DNA of 64,000 bases from Nocardia asteroides (GCF_021183625.1 NZ_CP089214.1:2542001-2606000), one strand, 5' to 3'; positions 53,283 to 62,264 are shown, counted from the first letter of the stretch. Made by a program: numbers and translations. Notes: generated from the letters alone by a model not told the origin.

Positions 53283-55139
53283 ATGCGATCGACGAGGAAA
53301 GGCACGAACCTGAGCAAGATCACTGTCGAACAGGAACCGGGGCTGGCGGAGACGCTGCTGACCGCCGAACTGGACGCGACCCACACTGCTCCCACATTCG
53401 CCGAATTGGGCGTGCGCGACGAAATCGTCCGCGCGCTCGACGAGCGGGGAATCGAACGTACTTTCGCCATTCAGGAACTCACCCTGCCGCTGGCGCTCGC
53501 GGGTGAGGACCTGATCGGCCAGGCCCGCACCGGAATGGGCAAGACCTACGGATTCGGCGTTCCGCTGCTGCACCGGATCGCCGGCGCCGACGGCACCGCG
53601 CCGCTGGACGGCACCCCGCGGGCACTGGTCATCGTGCCGACCAGGGAGCTGTGCATCCAGGTCACCCAGGACCTGGAGAACGCGAGCAAGTACCTGCGCA
53701 ACCACCAGGGCCCGCTGAAGGTCACCTCGATCTACGGCGGCCGCCCGTACGACACGCAGATCGCCGCGCTGCGCGCGGGCGTCGACGTGGTGGTCGGCAC
53801 CCCCGGCCGGCTGCAGGACCTGGCCGACCAGCAGCACCTGATCCTCGGCAAGGTCGGGGTGCTGGTGCTGGACGAGGCCGACGAGATGCTCGACCTCGGC
53901 TTCCTGCCCGACATCGAGCGGATCCTGACCATGGTCCCGGAGAAGCGGCAGACCATGCTCTTCTCGGCCACCATGCCCGGCCCGATCATCACGCTGGCCC
54001 GCACCTTCCTCTCCCGGCCGACGCACATCAGGGCCGAGGAGCCGCACGACTCCGCGATCCACGAGCGCACCGCGCAGTTCGTCTACCGGGCGCACGCGCT
54101 GGACAAGGCGGAGCTGGTCGCGCGGATCCTGCAGGCGGAGACCCGCGGCGCCACCATGGTCTTCACCCGGACCAAGCGCACCGCGCAGAAGGTCGCCGAC
54201 GACCTGGCCGAGCGCGGCTTCGCGGTCGGCGCGGTGCACGGCGACCTCGGGCAGGTCGCCAGGGAGAAGGCGCTGGACCGGTTCCGCAGCGGGAAGATCG
54301 ACGTGCTCGTCGCCACCGACGTCGCGGCGCGCGGCATCGACATCGACGACGTCACGCACGTCGTCAACTACCAGTGCCCGGAGGACGAGAAGACCTACGT
54401 GCACCGGATCGGCCGCACCGGCCGGGCCGGGCGCACCGGCGTCGCCGTCACGCTCATCGACTGGGACGAGCTGAACCGCTGGGCCGCGATCGACAAGGCG
54501 CTCGGGCTCGGCATGCCGGAGCCGGTCGAGACCTACTCGCGCTCGCCGCACCTCTTCGCCGAGCTCGGCATTCCGGAGGGGGTCACCGGCACGCTGCGCA
54601 AGGCGCGGGTGGAGCGGGACGACGATGCGGTCGTCGTCGAGCGGCCGGCGCGGGAGCCGCGCAGTAATCGGTCGCGGCGGCGGACGCGGGCCGGGCAGCC
54701 GCTGGATGCCGGGGCCGATGGTGCCCGGGTCGCCGATGGCGGCGCAGGGGTCTCCGATAACGGTGCCGAGGGCGGCGCGGCGGCCGATACCGCCGACGCG
54801 CCGGGGCGCAAGCGCCGTCGCAGGCGTCGCGGTGCGGACGATGCGGCGGGCGAGGTGTCCGGCGCGGACGACGCGGCGGCCGACACCGTGACGGCAGGCG
54901 CTTCCGCCCTCGCGGCGGATCGCGGCGTCACCGCCGAGGTCGACGCCACCGCCGGGGTCAACGGCAATGCCGAGGTCCACGCCACCGCCGCGGGCAGCGA
55001 CAACGCCGCGGCCGACGGCACCGCCGAGTTCGCGGACTCCGACGACGCCGGCGACAAGCCCGCCCGCCGTCGCCGCAGGCGGCGCAAGCCGGCCGGCGAG
55101 GGCGCCGCCGCCCCGGCCGAGGCCACCGCCGAAGCCTGA
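53283..55139 (+). CDS. rhlE: DEAD-box RNA helicase RhlE
   Basis: About 618 residues. All helicase motifs are seen: Q-motif near FAIQELTLPLALAG, Walker A ARTGMGKT, VLVLDEADEMLD, FSATMP, VATDVAARGIDI and HRIGRTGRAGRTG. The last 180 residues are low-complexity, rich in Ala, Asp and Gly with Arg clusters (KRRRRRRG, RRRRRRRKP types), a likely RNA-binding tail. Start uncertain: ATG at 53283 lacks a ribosome site, while AGGAAAGG stands seven bases before a CTG at 53310. Corresponds to Rv3211. Confidence 0.92.
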   Translation: MRSTRKGTNLSKITVEQEPGLAETLLTAELDATHTAPTFAELGVRDEIVRALDERGIERTFAIQELTLPLALAGEDLIGQARTGMGKTYGFGVPLLHRIAGADGTAPLDGTPRALVIVPTRELCIQVTQDLENASKYLRNHQGPLKVTSIYGGRPYDTQIAALRAGVDVVVGTPGRLQDLADQQHLILGKVGVLVLDEADEMLDLGFLPDIERILTMVPEKRQTMLFSATMPGPIITLARTFLSRPTHIRAEEPHDSAIHERTAQFVYRAHALDKAELVARILQAETRGATMVFTRTKRTAQKVADDLAERGFAVGAVHGDLGQVAREKALDRFRSGKIDVLVATDVAARGIDIDDVTHVVNYQCPEDEKTYVHRIGRTGRAGRTGVAVTLIDWDELNRWAAIDKALGLGMPEPVETYSRSPHLFAELGIPEGVTGTLRKARVERDDDAVVVERPAREPRSNRSRRRTRAGQPLDAGADGARVADGGAGVSDNGAEGGAAADTADAPGRKRRRRRRGADDAAGEVSGADDAAADTVTAGASALAADRGVTAEVDATAGVNGNAEVHATAAGSDNAAADGTAEFADSDDAGDKPARRRRRRRKPAGEGAAAPAEATAEA

Positions 55140-55153
55140 GTTCACCCACGAGC

Positions 55154-55183
55154 CGCCGGCGCACCGATCACGGTGCGCCGGCG
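55154..55183 (+). terminator. Terminator hairpin after rhlE
   Basis: CGCCGGCGCACCG (55154-55166) pairs perfectly with 55171-55183 around the loop ATCA, 14 bases after the rhlE stop. A short TTCG follows. Confidence 0.75.
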
Positions 55184-55258
55184 TTCGCGTCTCCGGAGCA
55201 GCGAGCTCCGGGTCGCTCAGGCCCGGGCGCGGCAAACCCCTGCGCTACGCTCGCGGGC

Positions 55259-56488
55259 GTGCTCGAACCCGAGCGGCAGACCCGCGCCGACCTCCTGACC
55301 GCCGCCGGGATCGGCGTGCTCGTGCTGCTCGCCGCGCTGGTGGTCTGGGTCAACTCGGGCGCGCGGCAGACCGATTCGGCGACGGCGGCGACGGCCGCGG
55401 CGCCCCCGCCCGCGGCGGGCACGGTCCCCACCGCGCTGCGCGAGCTGTGGCAGGCCCCCGACCCGATCTCGGCCAGGGTCCTGGTCTCCGGCGCCGTGCT
55501 GATCACCGGCGACGGCGGCACCGTCACCGGCCGCGACGCAGGCACCGGCGCCGAGCTCTGGCACTACCGCCGCGACCTCCCGCTCTGCGGCCTGGAGACC
55601 CAGTTCGGCACCGTCATCGCCACCTACCGCGACGACCGCGGCTGCAGCCAGACGACCATGCTCGCCGCCGACACCGGCGCCAGGCGCACCGCACGCAGCA
55701 GCTACCTGGACGGCGCGATCCGGCTCACGGTGGACGGCACCTACACCCTCGCCGCAGGCGACCGCAGACTCGAGGTCTGGCGCTCGGACCTGGTGCGCAC
55801 CCTCGAGTACGGCTACGTGGACGCCCCGGTGAACGTGAAGACCCAGCCGCGGCACGGGTGCGAGCTGCGCTCGGCGGCCTCCTCCGCCGCCCGGCTCGCG
55901 GTGCTGGAGCGCTGCCCCGGCGACGCCTCCACCCGGCTCACCGTGCTCGACCCGGCGCCGAAGGACAACACCGTGCCCGAGGAGTTCGGCTCCCGGGTGC
56001 TCACCGGCCCCGGCGCGGACGCGCCGGGGGCGAGGGTGCTCGCGGTGACCGAGAACCGCGTCCTGGTCGCGCTGCCCGGCGGCCCCGGCCCGGACGGCAC
56101 CGCGGTGACGCCGCGGCTGGAGGTCTTCGACGGCACCGGCAACGGCGTCACCACGCACGAGCTCTCCGCACCGCTCGCCGAGTCGGCGACGCTGACCCGG
56201 GTCGGCTCGGCCGCGCTGCTCTTCACCGGCAACAGCGTGATTGCGCTGAACGTGAGCTCGTTCGACCCGCTCTGGGTGGCCACCGAGGCGATCGGCTCGC
56301 CCGCGACCATGGCGGGCAGGCTGCTGCTGCCCGCACCAGGCGCGATCCTCGTCCTCGACCCGATCACCGGCGAGGTGCTCGGCCGGATCCCGGTCGACCG
56401 CGGCGCGAGCACCGGCCCGGTGGCGGTCGCGGTGAGCGGCAACACGGTGCTCGAGCTGCGCGACGGCCGGGTGCACGCCCTGGGCTGA
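55259..56488 (+). CDS. Membrane-anchored PQQ-repeat-like beta-propeller protein
   Basis: 409-residue protein with one N-terminal membrane helix (LTAAGIGVLVLLAALVVWV, about residues 13-31) and an outer domain of repeated beta strands of the PQQ-binding-like type (VTGRDAGTGAELWHYRRD, NSVIALNVSSFDPLWVATE, ILVLDPITGEVLGRIP). Repeats lack the enzyme residues of quinoproteins, so a binding or scaffold role is likelier. GTG start with TACGCT seven bases upstream. Corresponds to Rv3212. Confidence 0.82.
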   Translation: MLEPERQTRADLLTAAGIGVLVLLAALVVWVNSGARQTDSATAATAAAPPPAAGTVPTALRELWQAPDPISARVLVSGAVLITGDGGTVTGRDAGTGAELWHYRRDLPLCGLETQFGTVIATYRDDRGCSQTTMLAADTGARRTARSSYLDGAIRLTVDGTYTLAAGDRRLEVWRSDLVRTLEYGYVDAPVNVKTQPRHGCELRSAASSAARLAVLERCPGDASTRLTVLDPAPKDNTVPEEFGSRVLTGPGADAPGARVLAVTENRVLVALPGGPGPDGTAVTPRLEVFDGTGNGVTTHELSAPLAESATLTRVGSAALLFTGNSVIALNVSSFDPLWVATEAIGSPATMAGRLLLPAPGAILVLDPITGEVLGRIPVDRGASTGPVAVAVSGNTVLELRDGRVHALG

Positions 56489-56500
56489 GCGCGGGGGGAC

Positions 56501-57133
56501 ATGATGGATGCCATGTCCGCACTCGACGAGGCCAGGCTCGTACTGCTCCGGCACGGCGAGACGCCGTGGTCGACGCTGCGCAAACACACCGGCCGCACCG
56601 ACCTGCCGCTGACCGCGCTCGGCGAGCGCCAGGCCGCGGCGGCGGGGCCGGTCCTCGCCGGGCTCGGCCTGCGCACCCCGCTCGTCCGCACCAGCCCGAG
56701 GCAGCGCGCGCGGCACACCGCCGAGCTGGCCGGGCTCACCCCGGACGGCGTGGACGAGAACCTCGCCGAGTGGGACTACGGCGACTACGAGGGCCGCACC
56801 ACCGAGGAGATCAGGGAGACCGTGCCGGACTGGACCATCTGGACCGGCGCCGTGCCGGGCGGCGAATCGGCCGCGCAGGTGAGCGCGCGGGCCGACGCGG
56901 TGCTGCGCCGGGTGCTCGACGAGCTGCCCGAGCGCGACGTGGTGCTGGTCGGCCACGGCCACTTCTCCCGCTCGCTGATCGCGCGCTGGAACGAGTTCCC
57001 GGTGCTGGAGGGGCGCCGCTTCTCGATGTCGACCGGCGGGATCTCGGTGCTCGGCTTCGACCGGGACGTCCGCACCCTGCGCGCGCACAACCTGGTCGGC
57101 AGCACCCCCGAACCCGAAGGAGCCCCCGAGTGA
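56501..57133 (+). CDS. gpm2: Histidine phosphatase (Gpm2-like)
   Basis: 210-residue histidine phosphatase superfamily enzyme. The phosphohistidine motif is LLRHGETPWS at about 15-24; Arg in TSPRQRARHTAEL and the second His in VLVGHGHFSRSLI complete the site. Annotated as phosphoglycerate mutase 2 in mycobacteria, but the Rv3214 counterpart is known to be an acid phosphatase, so that is the better call. ATG start; alternatives at 56504 and 56513. GTGA overlap with the GNAT gene. Confidence 0.9.
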   Translation: MMDAMSALDEARLVLLRHGETPWSTLRKHTGRTDLPLTALGERQAAAAGPVLAGLGLRTPLVRTSPRQRARHTAELAGLTPDGVDENLAEWDYGDYEGRTTEEIRETVPDWTIWTGAVPGGESAAQVSARADAVLRRVLDELPERDVVLVGHGHFSRSLIARWNEFPVLEGRRFSMSTGGISVLGFDRDVRTLRAHNLVGSTPEPEGAPE

Positions 57134-57615
57134 TCCGCCGCGCAGTCCCCTCCGACATCCCCGCCATCGTCGGGCTGGTACACGACCTCGCCGAGTACGA
57201 GAAGGCCGCCGACCAGTGCAGGCTCACCGTCGAGCAGCTGCACGGCGCGCTCTTCGGCCCCGCCCCCGCGCTCTTCGCGCACGTCGCCGAGGAGCCGGAC
57301 GGGCGGGTCGTCGGCAGCGCCGTCTGGTTCCTGAACTTCTCCACCTGGGACGGCGTGCACGGCATCTACCTGGAGGATCTCTACGTCACGCCGGATGCCC
57401 GCGGCAGCGGCCACGGCAAGGCCCTGCTGACCGCGCTGGCCGCCGAGGCGGTCGACCGGGGCTACAGCCGGGTGGCCTGGTCCGTGCTCACCTGGAACAC
57501 CCCGTCCCTGGAGTTCTACCGCGCGCTCGGCGCCGTCCCCCAGGACGACTGGATCGGCTACCGCCTCGCCGGCACCGCCCTCACCGAGCTCGCCGCCACC
57601 GCGGACCGAGGCTGA
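57130..57615 (+). CDS. GNAT N-acetyltransferase
   Basis: 161-residue acetyltransferase of the SSAT-like GNAT group. Seen: IRRAVPSDIPAIVGLVHDLAEYEKA, the FLNFSTWDGVHGIYLEDLYVTPDARG stretch, the acetyl-CoA loop RGSGHGKALL and the C-terminal WNTPSLEFYRALGAVPQDDW. Members acetylate diamines or related amines. GTG start overlaps the gpm2 stop, and its own stop shares a base with the next ATG, so the three genes are co-translated. Confidence 0.9.
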   Translation: MIRRAVPSDIPAIVGLVHDLAEYEKAADQCRLTVEQLHGALFGPAPALFAHVAEEPDGRVVGSAVWFLNFSTWDGVHGIYLEDLYVTPDARGSGHGKALLTALAAEAVDRGYSRVAWSVLTWNTPSLEFYRALGAVPQDDWIGYRLAGTALTELAATADRG

Positions 57616-58283
57616 TGCGGCTCCCCGCACCGGAGCTGCCCGCCGACGCGGACGCCGCGGTCGCGCTGCAGGAGCGGCTGCGGCACCGGGTGGCGATCAC
57701 CCCGCTACCCGCGCGCATCCGCACCGTCGCCGGGCTCGACTCCGCCTACACCGAGTCGGGTGCGGTGGCCGCCGCGGTCGTCGTCCTCGACGCGGCGACC
57801 CTGACGCCGGTCGCGACGGCCGTCGCGCACGGCCACACCGATTTCCCCTACCTGCCCGGGCTGCTCGCCTTTCGCGAGCTCCCGACCGCGCTGCGCGCCA
57901 TGGAGCAGCTCCCCACCCCGCCGGACGTGCTGGTCTGCGACGCGCACGGGCTGGCGCACCCGCGCCGCTTCGGCCTCGCCTGCCACCTCGGCGTGCTGAC
58001 CGGGCTGCCCACCGTCGGCGTCGCCAAGAACGCCTGGGGCGAGCACGCCGAGCCCGGCCCGGAGCGCGGGGCGAGCGCCGACGTCACGGTCGACGGCGAG
58101 GTGGTCGGCCGGGCGCTGCGCACGCGGGACGGCGTCAAACCGGTGTTCGTCTCGGTCGGGCACCGGGCGGACCCGGACTCCGCCTGCGCCCTCGTCCTCG
58201 CCCTGACCCCGCACTACCGCCTGCCGGAGACCACCCGCGCGGCCGACCGGCTGTGCCGGGACGCGCTGCGCGACGGCCCCTGA
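57615..58283 (+). CDS. nfi: Endonuclease V
   Basis: 222-residue DNA repair enzyme that nicks beside deoxyinosine. Conserved features: first metal Asp in AGLDSAYTESG, YLPGLLAFRELP, CDAHGLAHPRRFGLACHLG with the second Asp (Ala in place of the first Gly of the usual DGHG), and PTVGVAKNAWG. ATG at 57615 in a TGATG overlap with the GNAT gene. Convergent with a small membrane protein gene. Confidence 0.92.
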   Translation: MRLPAPELPADADAAVALQERLRHRVAITPLPARIRTVAGLDSAYTESGAVAAAVVVLDAATLTPVATAVAHGHTDFPYLPGLLAFRELPTALRAMEQLPTPPDVLVCDAHGLAHPRRFGLACHLGVLTGLPTVGVAKNAWGEHAEPGPERGASADVTVDGEVVGRALRTRDGVKPVFVSVGHRADPDSACALVLALTPHYRLPETTRAADRLCRDALRDGP

Positions 58284-58284
58284 C

Positions 58285-58719
58285 TCAGGGCGCGTCGACC
58301 CCGTACTCCGCGGCCATCCAGCGGTTCGTTCCCGGCGCGAAGAGCAGGACGAGGGCGGAGACGACGATCACGCCGAGTACCGCGCCGAGCAGCGGCTGGT
58401 GCGAATCGGTGAGCAGCGACCAGGTCACCGGGAGCAGCAGGACCTGCGCGATCACCGCGATGGCCCGGCCCCAGCGCTGCCCGGCCAGCAGCGCGATCCC
58501 GGCGGCGAGCACCGCGCCGCCGAGGATGCCGAACCAGGCCGCGGTGCCGTACCCGCTGGCCTGGCTCTGGTCGTGCCCCCGCAGGCCGCGCACGACCAGC
58601 ACGACCACCACCACCACCGCTACCGCGCCCTGCAGCGCCACCAGGGCACCGGCGCCGCGCACCGAGTTCGGCGTCGCGGCGCGCGCACCGGGCACCTCGT
58701 CCTCGTCGCTCTCGACCAC
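58285..58719 (-). CDS. Small integral membrane protein
   Basis: 144-residue protein with an acidic N-terminus (VESDEDEVPG) and four predicted membrane helices, at about 24-43, 60-80, 85-103 and 108-128. No known motif. It occupies the place of Rv3217c beside the diacylglycerol kinase-like gene. GTG start with TAGGCT six bases upstream. Function unknown. Confidence 0.75.
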   Translation of the reverse strand: MVESDEDEVPGARAATPNSVRGAGALVALQGAVAVVVVVVLVVRGLRGHDQSQASGYGTAAWFGILGGAVLAAGIALLAGQRWGRAIAVIAQVLLLPVTWSLLTDSHQPLLGAVLGVIVVSALVLLFAPGTNRWMAAEYGVDAP

Positions 58720-58782
58720 CCGCCCAGCCTAGCGATGGCCGCCCCGGCGGCACCGGCGTACTCCGCCAACTAGGCTTCCGGT

Positions 58783-59736
58783 GTGCGGACGCTGCTCATC
58801 GTCAACCCCAACGCCACCTCCACCACCGCCGCGACCCGCGATCTGCTGGCGCACGCACTGGAGAGCCGAACCCAGCTGACCGTCGCGCACACCCAGCACC
58901 GCGGCCACGCGGCCGAGCTGGCGCAGTGGGCGTCGACGAACGAGATGGACCTGATCGTCGTGCACGGCGGCGACGGCACCGTCAACGAGACCATCAACGG
59001 CTTCCTTCCGCTGCCCGCGGTGGACGACGGCGAGGCCTGGCTGCCCCGGCTCGGCGTGATCCCGGGCGGCTCGGCCAACGTCTTCGCCCGCGCGCTCGGC
59101 ATCTCCCCGGACCCGGTGACAGCTACCAACCAGCTCATCGGGTTGCTCGGCACCGGCTCGGACCGCAGGATCGGGCTCGGCCTCGCCGAGGACCGCTGGT
59201 TCACCTTCAGCGCGGGCGTCGGGCTGGACGCCGACGTCTGCGCGGCGATCGACGCGAGCCGGGCGCGGGGCCGGGCCGCGACGCCGGCGCGGTACGTCCG
59301 TACCACGGTTCGCGAGTTCTTCCGGGCGAAGGGCCGGGAACCGAGGGTCCGGTTGCACATCCCCGGCCACGGACCGATCGATGATGTGCATTACGCCTTC
59401 GTCACCAACACCACACCGTGGACCTACCTGGAGAGCACCCCCGTGCACACCAACCCGGGCACCAGGTTCGAGACCGGGCTCGGGCTCTTCGCGGTCCGCA
59501 CCACCGCCGTCGTACCCACCATCCTGCTCGCCGGGCAGCTCCTCCGACCGGCGGGAAACCCCAAGTCACGCAACCTTTTCCGGGACGACGACGTGAAGTC
59601 GGTTCGAGTCGAGGCGCGCGAGCCGATCGGCCTGCAAATCGATGGCGACTACCTCGGGAAGCGCACCGCGGTGGAGTTCACCGCGGTGCCGGACATGCTC
59701 GGCGTCATCGCCCCGCCACCCCTCCCCCCGGTGTGA
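58783..59736 (+). CDS. Diacylglycerol/sphingosine kinase-like lipid kinase
   Basis: 317-residue lipid kinase of the DAGK catalytic family. Seen: LLIVNPNATSTTA at the N-terminus, the nucleotide motif VVHGGDGTVNETING near residue 60, and GVIPGGSANVFARALG. The C-terminal part has DGDYLGKR, as in DgkB-type enzymes. The lipid substrate cannot be told. GTG start six bases after TAGGCT, mirrored by the divergent membrane protein gene. Corresponds to Rv3218. Confidence 0.9.
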   Translation: MRTLLIVNPNATSTTAATRDLLAHALESRTQLTVAHTQHRGHAAELAQWASTNEMDLIVVHGGDGTVNETINGFLPLPAVDDGEAWLPRLGVIPGGSANVFARALGISPDPVTATNQLIGLLGTGSDRRIGLGLAEDRWFTFSAGVGLDADVCAAIDASRARGRAATPARYVRTTVREFFRAKGREPRVRLHIPGHGPIDDVHYAFVTNTTPWTYLESTPVHTNPGTRFETGLGLFAVRTTAVVPTILLAGQLLRPAGNPKSRNLFRDDDVKSVRVEAREPIGLQIDGDYLGKRTAVEFTAVPDMLGVIAPPPLPPV

Positions 59737-59857
59737 TCCCGGCCGAACCCGCCCGGTTGGGCTGCACAATTCGGGTATAGCGAGTACAAAGGACCGAGCA
59801 GGATCCCTGAGGGGTTCCTTCGCAGCGTGAGCTTCCACACGGTGCACCGCGGACCTA

Positions 59858-59890
59858 TTGACATCTACGGTGTTCGTGAAAGCATTCACA
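59858..59890 (+). promoter_or_regulatory. whiB1 promoter elements and candidate CRP site
   Basis: A consensus -35 TTGACA (59858-59863) is followed by CGTGA-AAGCAT-TCACA (59875-59890), one base from the CRP consensus TGTGA-n6-TCACA. No clear -10 is seen. M. tuberculosis whiB1 is known to be controlled by cAMP receptor protein, so a conserved link is likely. The gap 59737-59982 has no gene. Confidence 0.55.
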
Positions 59891-59982
59891 AGCAACCGTG
59901 CGGAAACATTCGATACGCACAAGTGAACTGATCACCAACAAAGCAAAGCGTCTTTCGGGGCGCCCAGACAAGGAGCAGTGGA

Positions 59983-60237
59983 ATGGACTGGCGCCACAAT
60001 GCCATCTGTCGCGACGAGGACCCTGAGCTGTTTTTCCCGGTGGGAAACAGTGGTCCGGCGCTCGCGCAGATTGCCGATGCCAAGCTGGTCTGCGCTCGCT
60101 GCCCTGTCACTGCCGACTGCCTTTCCTGGGCCCTGAAGTCCGGGCAGGACGCCGGCGTGTGGGGTGGTATGAGCGAGGACGAGCGCCGGGCGCTGAAGCG
60201 TCGCAACGCCCGCACCCGCACCCGCACCGTCGTCTAG
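59983..60237 (+). CDS. whiB1: Transcription factor WhiB1
   Basis: 84-residue Wbl protein with a 4Fe-4S cluster sensitive to nitric oxide. Ligand cysteines are C9, C37, C40 and C46 (AICRDED, LVCARCPVTADC), followed by the GVWGG turn and a basic tail (RRALKRRNARTRTR) for DNA. WhiB1 is essential in M. tuberculosis and binds the primary sigma factor. ATG with AAGGAG six bases upstream. Confidence 0.97.
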   Translation: MDWRHNAICRDEDPELFFPVGNSGPALAQIADAKLVCARCPVTADCLSWALKSGQDAGVWGGMSEDERRALKRRNARTRTRTVV

Positions 60238-60289
60238 TTTCGACGACCGGCTGAAACCGAGCCCAGCCCGGCTCGGCGGATGCCACCCG

Positions 60290-60320
60290 GCCCGGCACCC
60301 CCGTGGTGCCGGGCTTCTCT
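60290..60320. terminator. Terminator between whiB1 and pdtaS
   Basis: GCCCGGCACC (60290-60299) pairs perfectly with GGTGCCGGGC (60305-60314) around a five-base loop, followed by TTCTCT. It lies between two convergent genes. Confidence 0.8.
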
Positions 60321-60338
60321 GCTTCCGGCGCCGGTTTC

Positions 60339-61853
60339 CTAGCGTCCCTGACGCCTGCCGAGCGGCACCCGGAGCACCGCGTCGGTGCCGATGTCGGCGC
60401 CGGGGTGCAGCCCGATCGAGCCGCCCAGCTCGGCGGTGACCAGGGTGCGCACGATCTGCAGCCCGAGCCGGTCCGACGCCTCCAGGCTGAAGCCGGGCGG
60501 GAGGCCGCGGCCGTCGTCGCTGATGATCACGTCGAGCCAGCGCGCGGAGCGCTCCGAGCGGATGGTGACGGTGCCGTTCTCGCCGGCGTCGAAGGCGTGC
60601 TCGATGGCGTTCTGCACCAGCTCGGTCAGCACCATGACCAGCGGCGTCGCCCGTTCGGCGGAGAAGACACCGAGCGAACCGGCGCGGCGCACCTTGATCC
60701 GCGCGGTGTGCACGGTGGCCACGTCGGCCATGATCGGCAGCAGCCGGTCGACCACCTCGTCGAGATCGACCTCCTCGTCCACCGACATGGAGAGCATCTC
60801 GTGGACCGAGGCGATGGAGGTCACCCGGCGCACCGACTCGGTGAGCGCGACCTGGGCCTCCGGGTTCTCGGTGCGGCGGGCCTGCAGCCGCAGCAGCGCG
60901 GCGACGGTCTGCAGGTTGTTCTTCACCCGGTGGTGGATCTCCCTGATGGTCGCGTCCTTGCTGAGCAGCGCGCGGTCCCGGCGCTTGACCTCGGTGACGT
61001 CGCGCACCAGCACCGCGGCGCCGGCCAGGTCGCCGTGCGGGCGCAGCACCAGGGTGCGCAGCAGCACGGTGGCGCCGCGCGCCTCCACCTCCATCCGCCG
61101 CCCGGTGCGCCCGGCCAGCGCGGCCTGGATGTCGCCGACCACCTCCTGCGCGTCGAACGGGTCGGTGACCAGTGAGCGGGTGGTGATGGCGAGGTCCTGA
61201 CCGGCCAGATCGCTCTGCAGCCCCATCCGGTGGTAGGCGGAGAGCGCGTTCGGGCTGGCGTAGACGACGGTGCCGCCGGTGTCCAGCCGGATGAAGCCGT
61301 CGCCTGCGCGCGGGCTGGAGTGCGTGGCCGCGCGGTCCTCGGTGGTCGGGAAGGTGCCGTCCGCGATCATCTGGCACAGGTCGTCGGAGCAGGCCATGTA
61401 GGCGGTCTCCAGCGCACTGCGCACCCGGGAGCGCTGCTGGTCGGTGTCCCGGCTGAGCACCGCGATCACGTCGTCGCCGCAGCGCACCGGGATGGCCTCG
61501 CGCAGCGCGTAGCCGGGGTGCGGGTGGTAGACGCCCTCGGCCTCGGTCTCGCTGTCCGCCCGGACGATCCGCCCGGTGCGCAGCGCCTCGAAGACCGCGC
61601 CGTGCTCGCCCCTGGAGGCGGCGGTGCCGACCCGGTCCTCCAGGTGCACGGTGGGCGCGGTGGTCGGGCGGCACTGCGCGACGCAGACGATGTCGGCGCC
61701 GTCGGCGATCGGGCCCGCCCCGACCCAGAGCAGCAGGTCGGCGAAGGAGAGGTCGGCCAGCAGCTGCCAGTCACCCACCACGCGCTGCAGGTGGTCGACG
61801 GCGAGGCCGGGGAGGTCGGTATGTTCTGCGAGCAGTTCACTCAGAGTGGCCAC
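60339..61853 (-). CDS. pdtaS: Sensor histidine kinase PdtaS
   Basis: 504-residue cytosolic kinase. Order: a GAF-like domain at about 1-160, a PAS domain at about 185-290 (GDGFIRLDTGGTVVYASPNALSAYHRMG), a HisKA_2 dimerisation domain with the phospho-His in IREIHHRVKNNLQTVAALL near residue 310, and an HATPase domain at about 395-500 (LTELVQNAIEHAF, DDGRGLP). The partner PdtaR is an antiterminator-type response regulator encoded elsewhere; the pair senses nitric oxide and copper in M. tuberculosis (Rv3220c). GTG start. Confidence 0.95.
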   Translation of the reverse strand: MATLSELLAEHTDLPGLAVDHLQRVVGDWQLLADLSFADLLLWVGAGPIADGADIVCVAQCRPTTAPTVHLEDRVGTAASRGEHGAVFEALRTGRIVRADSETEAEGVYHPHPGYALREAIPVRCGDDVIAVLSRDTDQQRSRVRSALETAYMACSDDLCQMIADGTFPTTEDRAATHSSPRAGDGFIRLDTGGTVVYASPNALSAYHRMGLQSDLAGQDLAITTRSLVTDPFDAQEVVGDIQAALAGRTGRRMEVEARGATVLLRTLVLRPHGDLAGAAVLVRDVTEVKRRDRALLSKDATIREIHHRVKNNLQTVAALLRLQARRTENPEAQVALTESVRRVTSIASVHEMLSMSVDEEVDLDEVVDRLLPIMADVATVHTARIKVRRAGSLGVFSAERATPLVMVLTELVQNAIEHAFDAGENGTVTIRSERSARWLDVIISDDGRGLPPGFSLEASDRLGLQIVRTLVTAELGGSIGLHPGADIGTDAVLRVPLGRRQGR

Positions 61854-61865
61854 GAACGCTCCGGA

Positions 61866-62081
61866 TCAGGAGATGACGGCGATCAGGTCGCCCTGCTGCA
61901 GGACCTGGCCGGGCTCGACCGCGATCGAGGTGACCTCGCCGTCGGACTCGGTGAGCACCGGGATCTCCATCTTCATGGACTCCAGCAGGACGAGGGTCTG
62001 GTCGGTGCGCACCGCGTCACCCACCGCGACCTCGACGGTCAGCACCGTGGAGACCATCTCCGCACGCACTTCCTCAGCCAT
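61866..62081 (-). CDS. Biotinyl/lipoyl attachment domain protein
   Basis: 71-residue stand-alone carrier domain, same size as TB7.3 (Rv3221c). The attachment Lys lies in LESMKMEIPV, the biotin-type motif. Its partner carboxylase is not in the window. ATG at 62081. It is 12 bp upstream of pdtaS on the same strand, so the two are probably co-transcribed. Confidence 0.9.
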   Translation of the reverse strand: MAEEVRAEMVSTVLTVEVAVGDAVRTDQTLVLLESMKMEIPVLTESDGEVTSIAVEPGQVLQQGDLIAVIS

Positions 62082-62173
62082 GACACCCCGTCCTCGCATC
62101 GGCCCATCCGCTGCGGTTACAGCCAACCACACGTGGAAGAATGGCGGTGAATCAGTCAGAAGGGAGACTACCT

Positions 62174-62248
62174 ATGGGTAAGCGCGGACGTAAGAAGCGC
62201 AGCCGCAAGGGGAACGCGGCCAATCACGGCAAGCGGCCCAATTCCTGA
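62174..62248 (+). CDS. 50S ribosomal protein bL37
   Basis: 24-residue very basic protein beginning MGKRGRKKRSRKGN and ending HGKRPNS. This matches bL37, the tiny large-subunit protein first seen in mycobacterial ribosome structures. ATG with GGGAG seven bases upstream and a strong terminator following. It is too short for usual gene finders. It is divergent from the biotinyl protein gene. Confidence 0.88.
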   Translation: MGKRGRKKRSRKGNAANHGKRPNS

Positions 62249-62264
62249 ATCGCGGCCAGAACGC

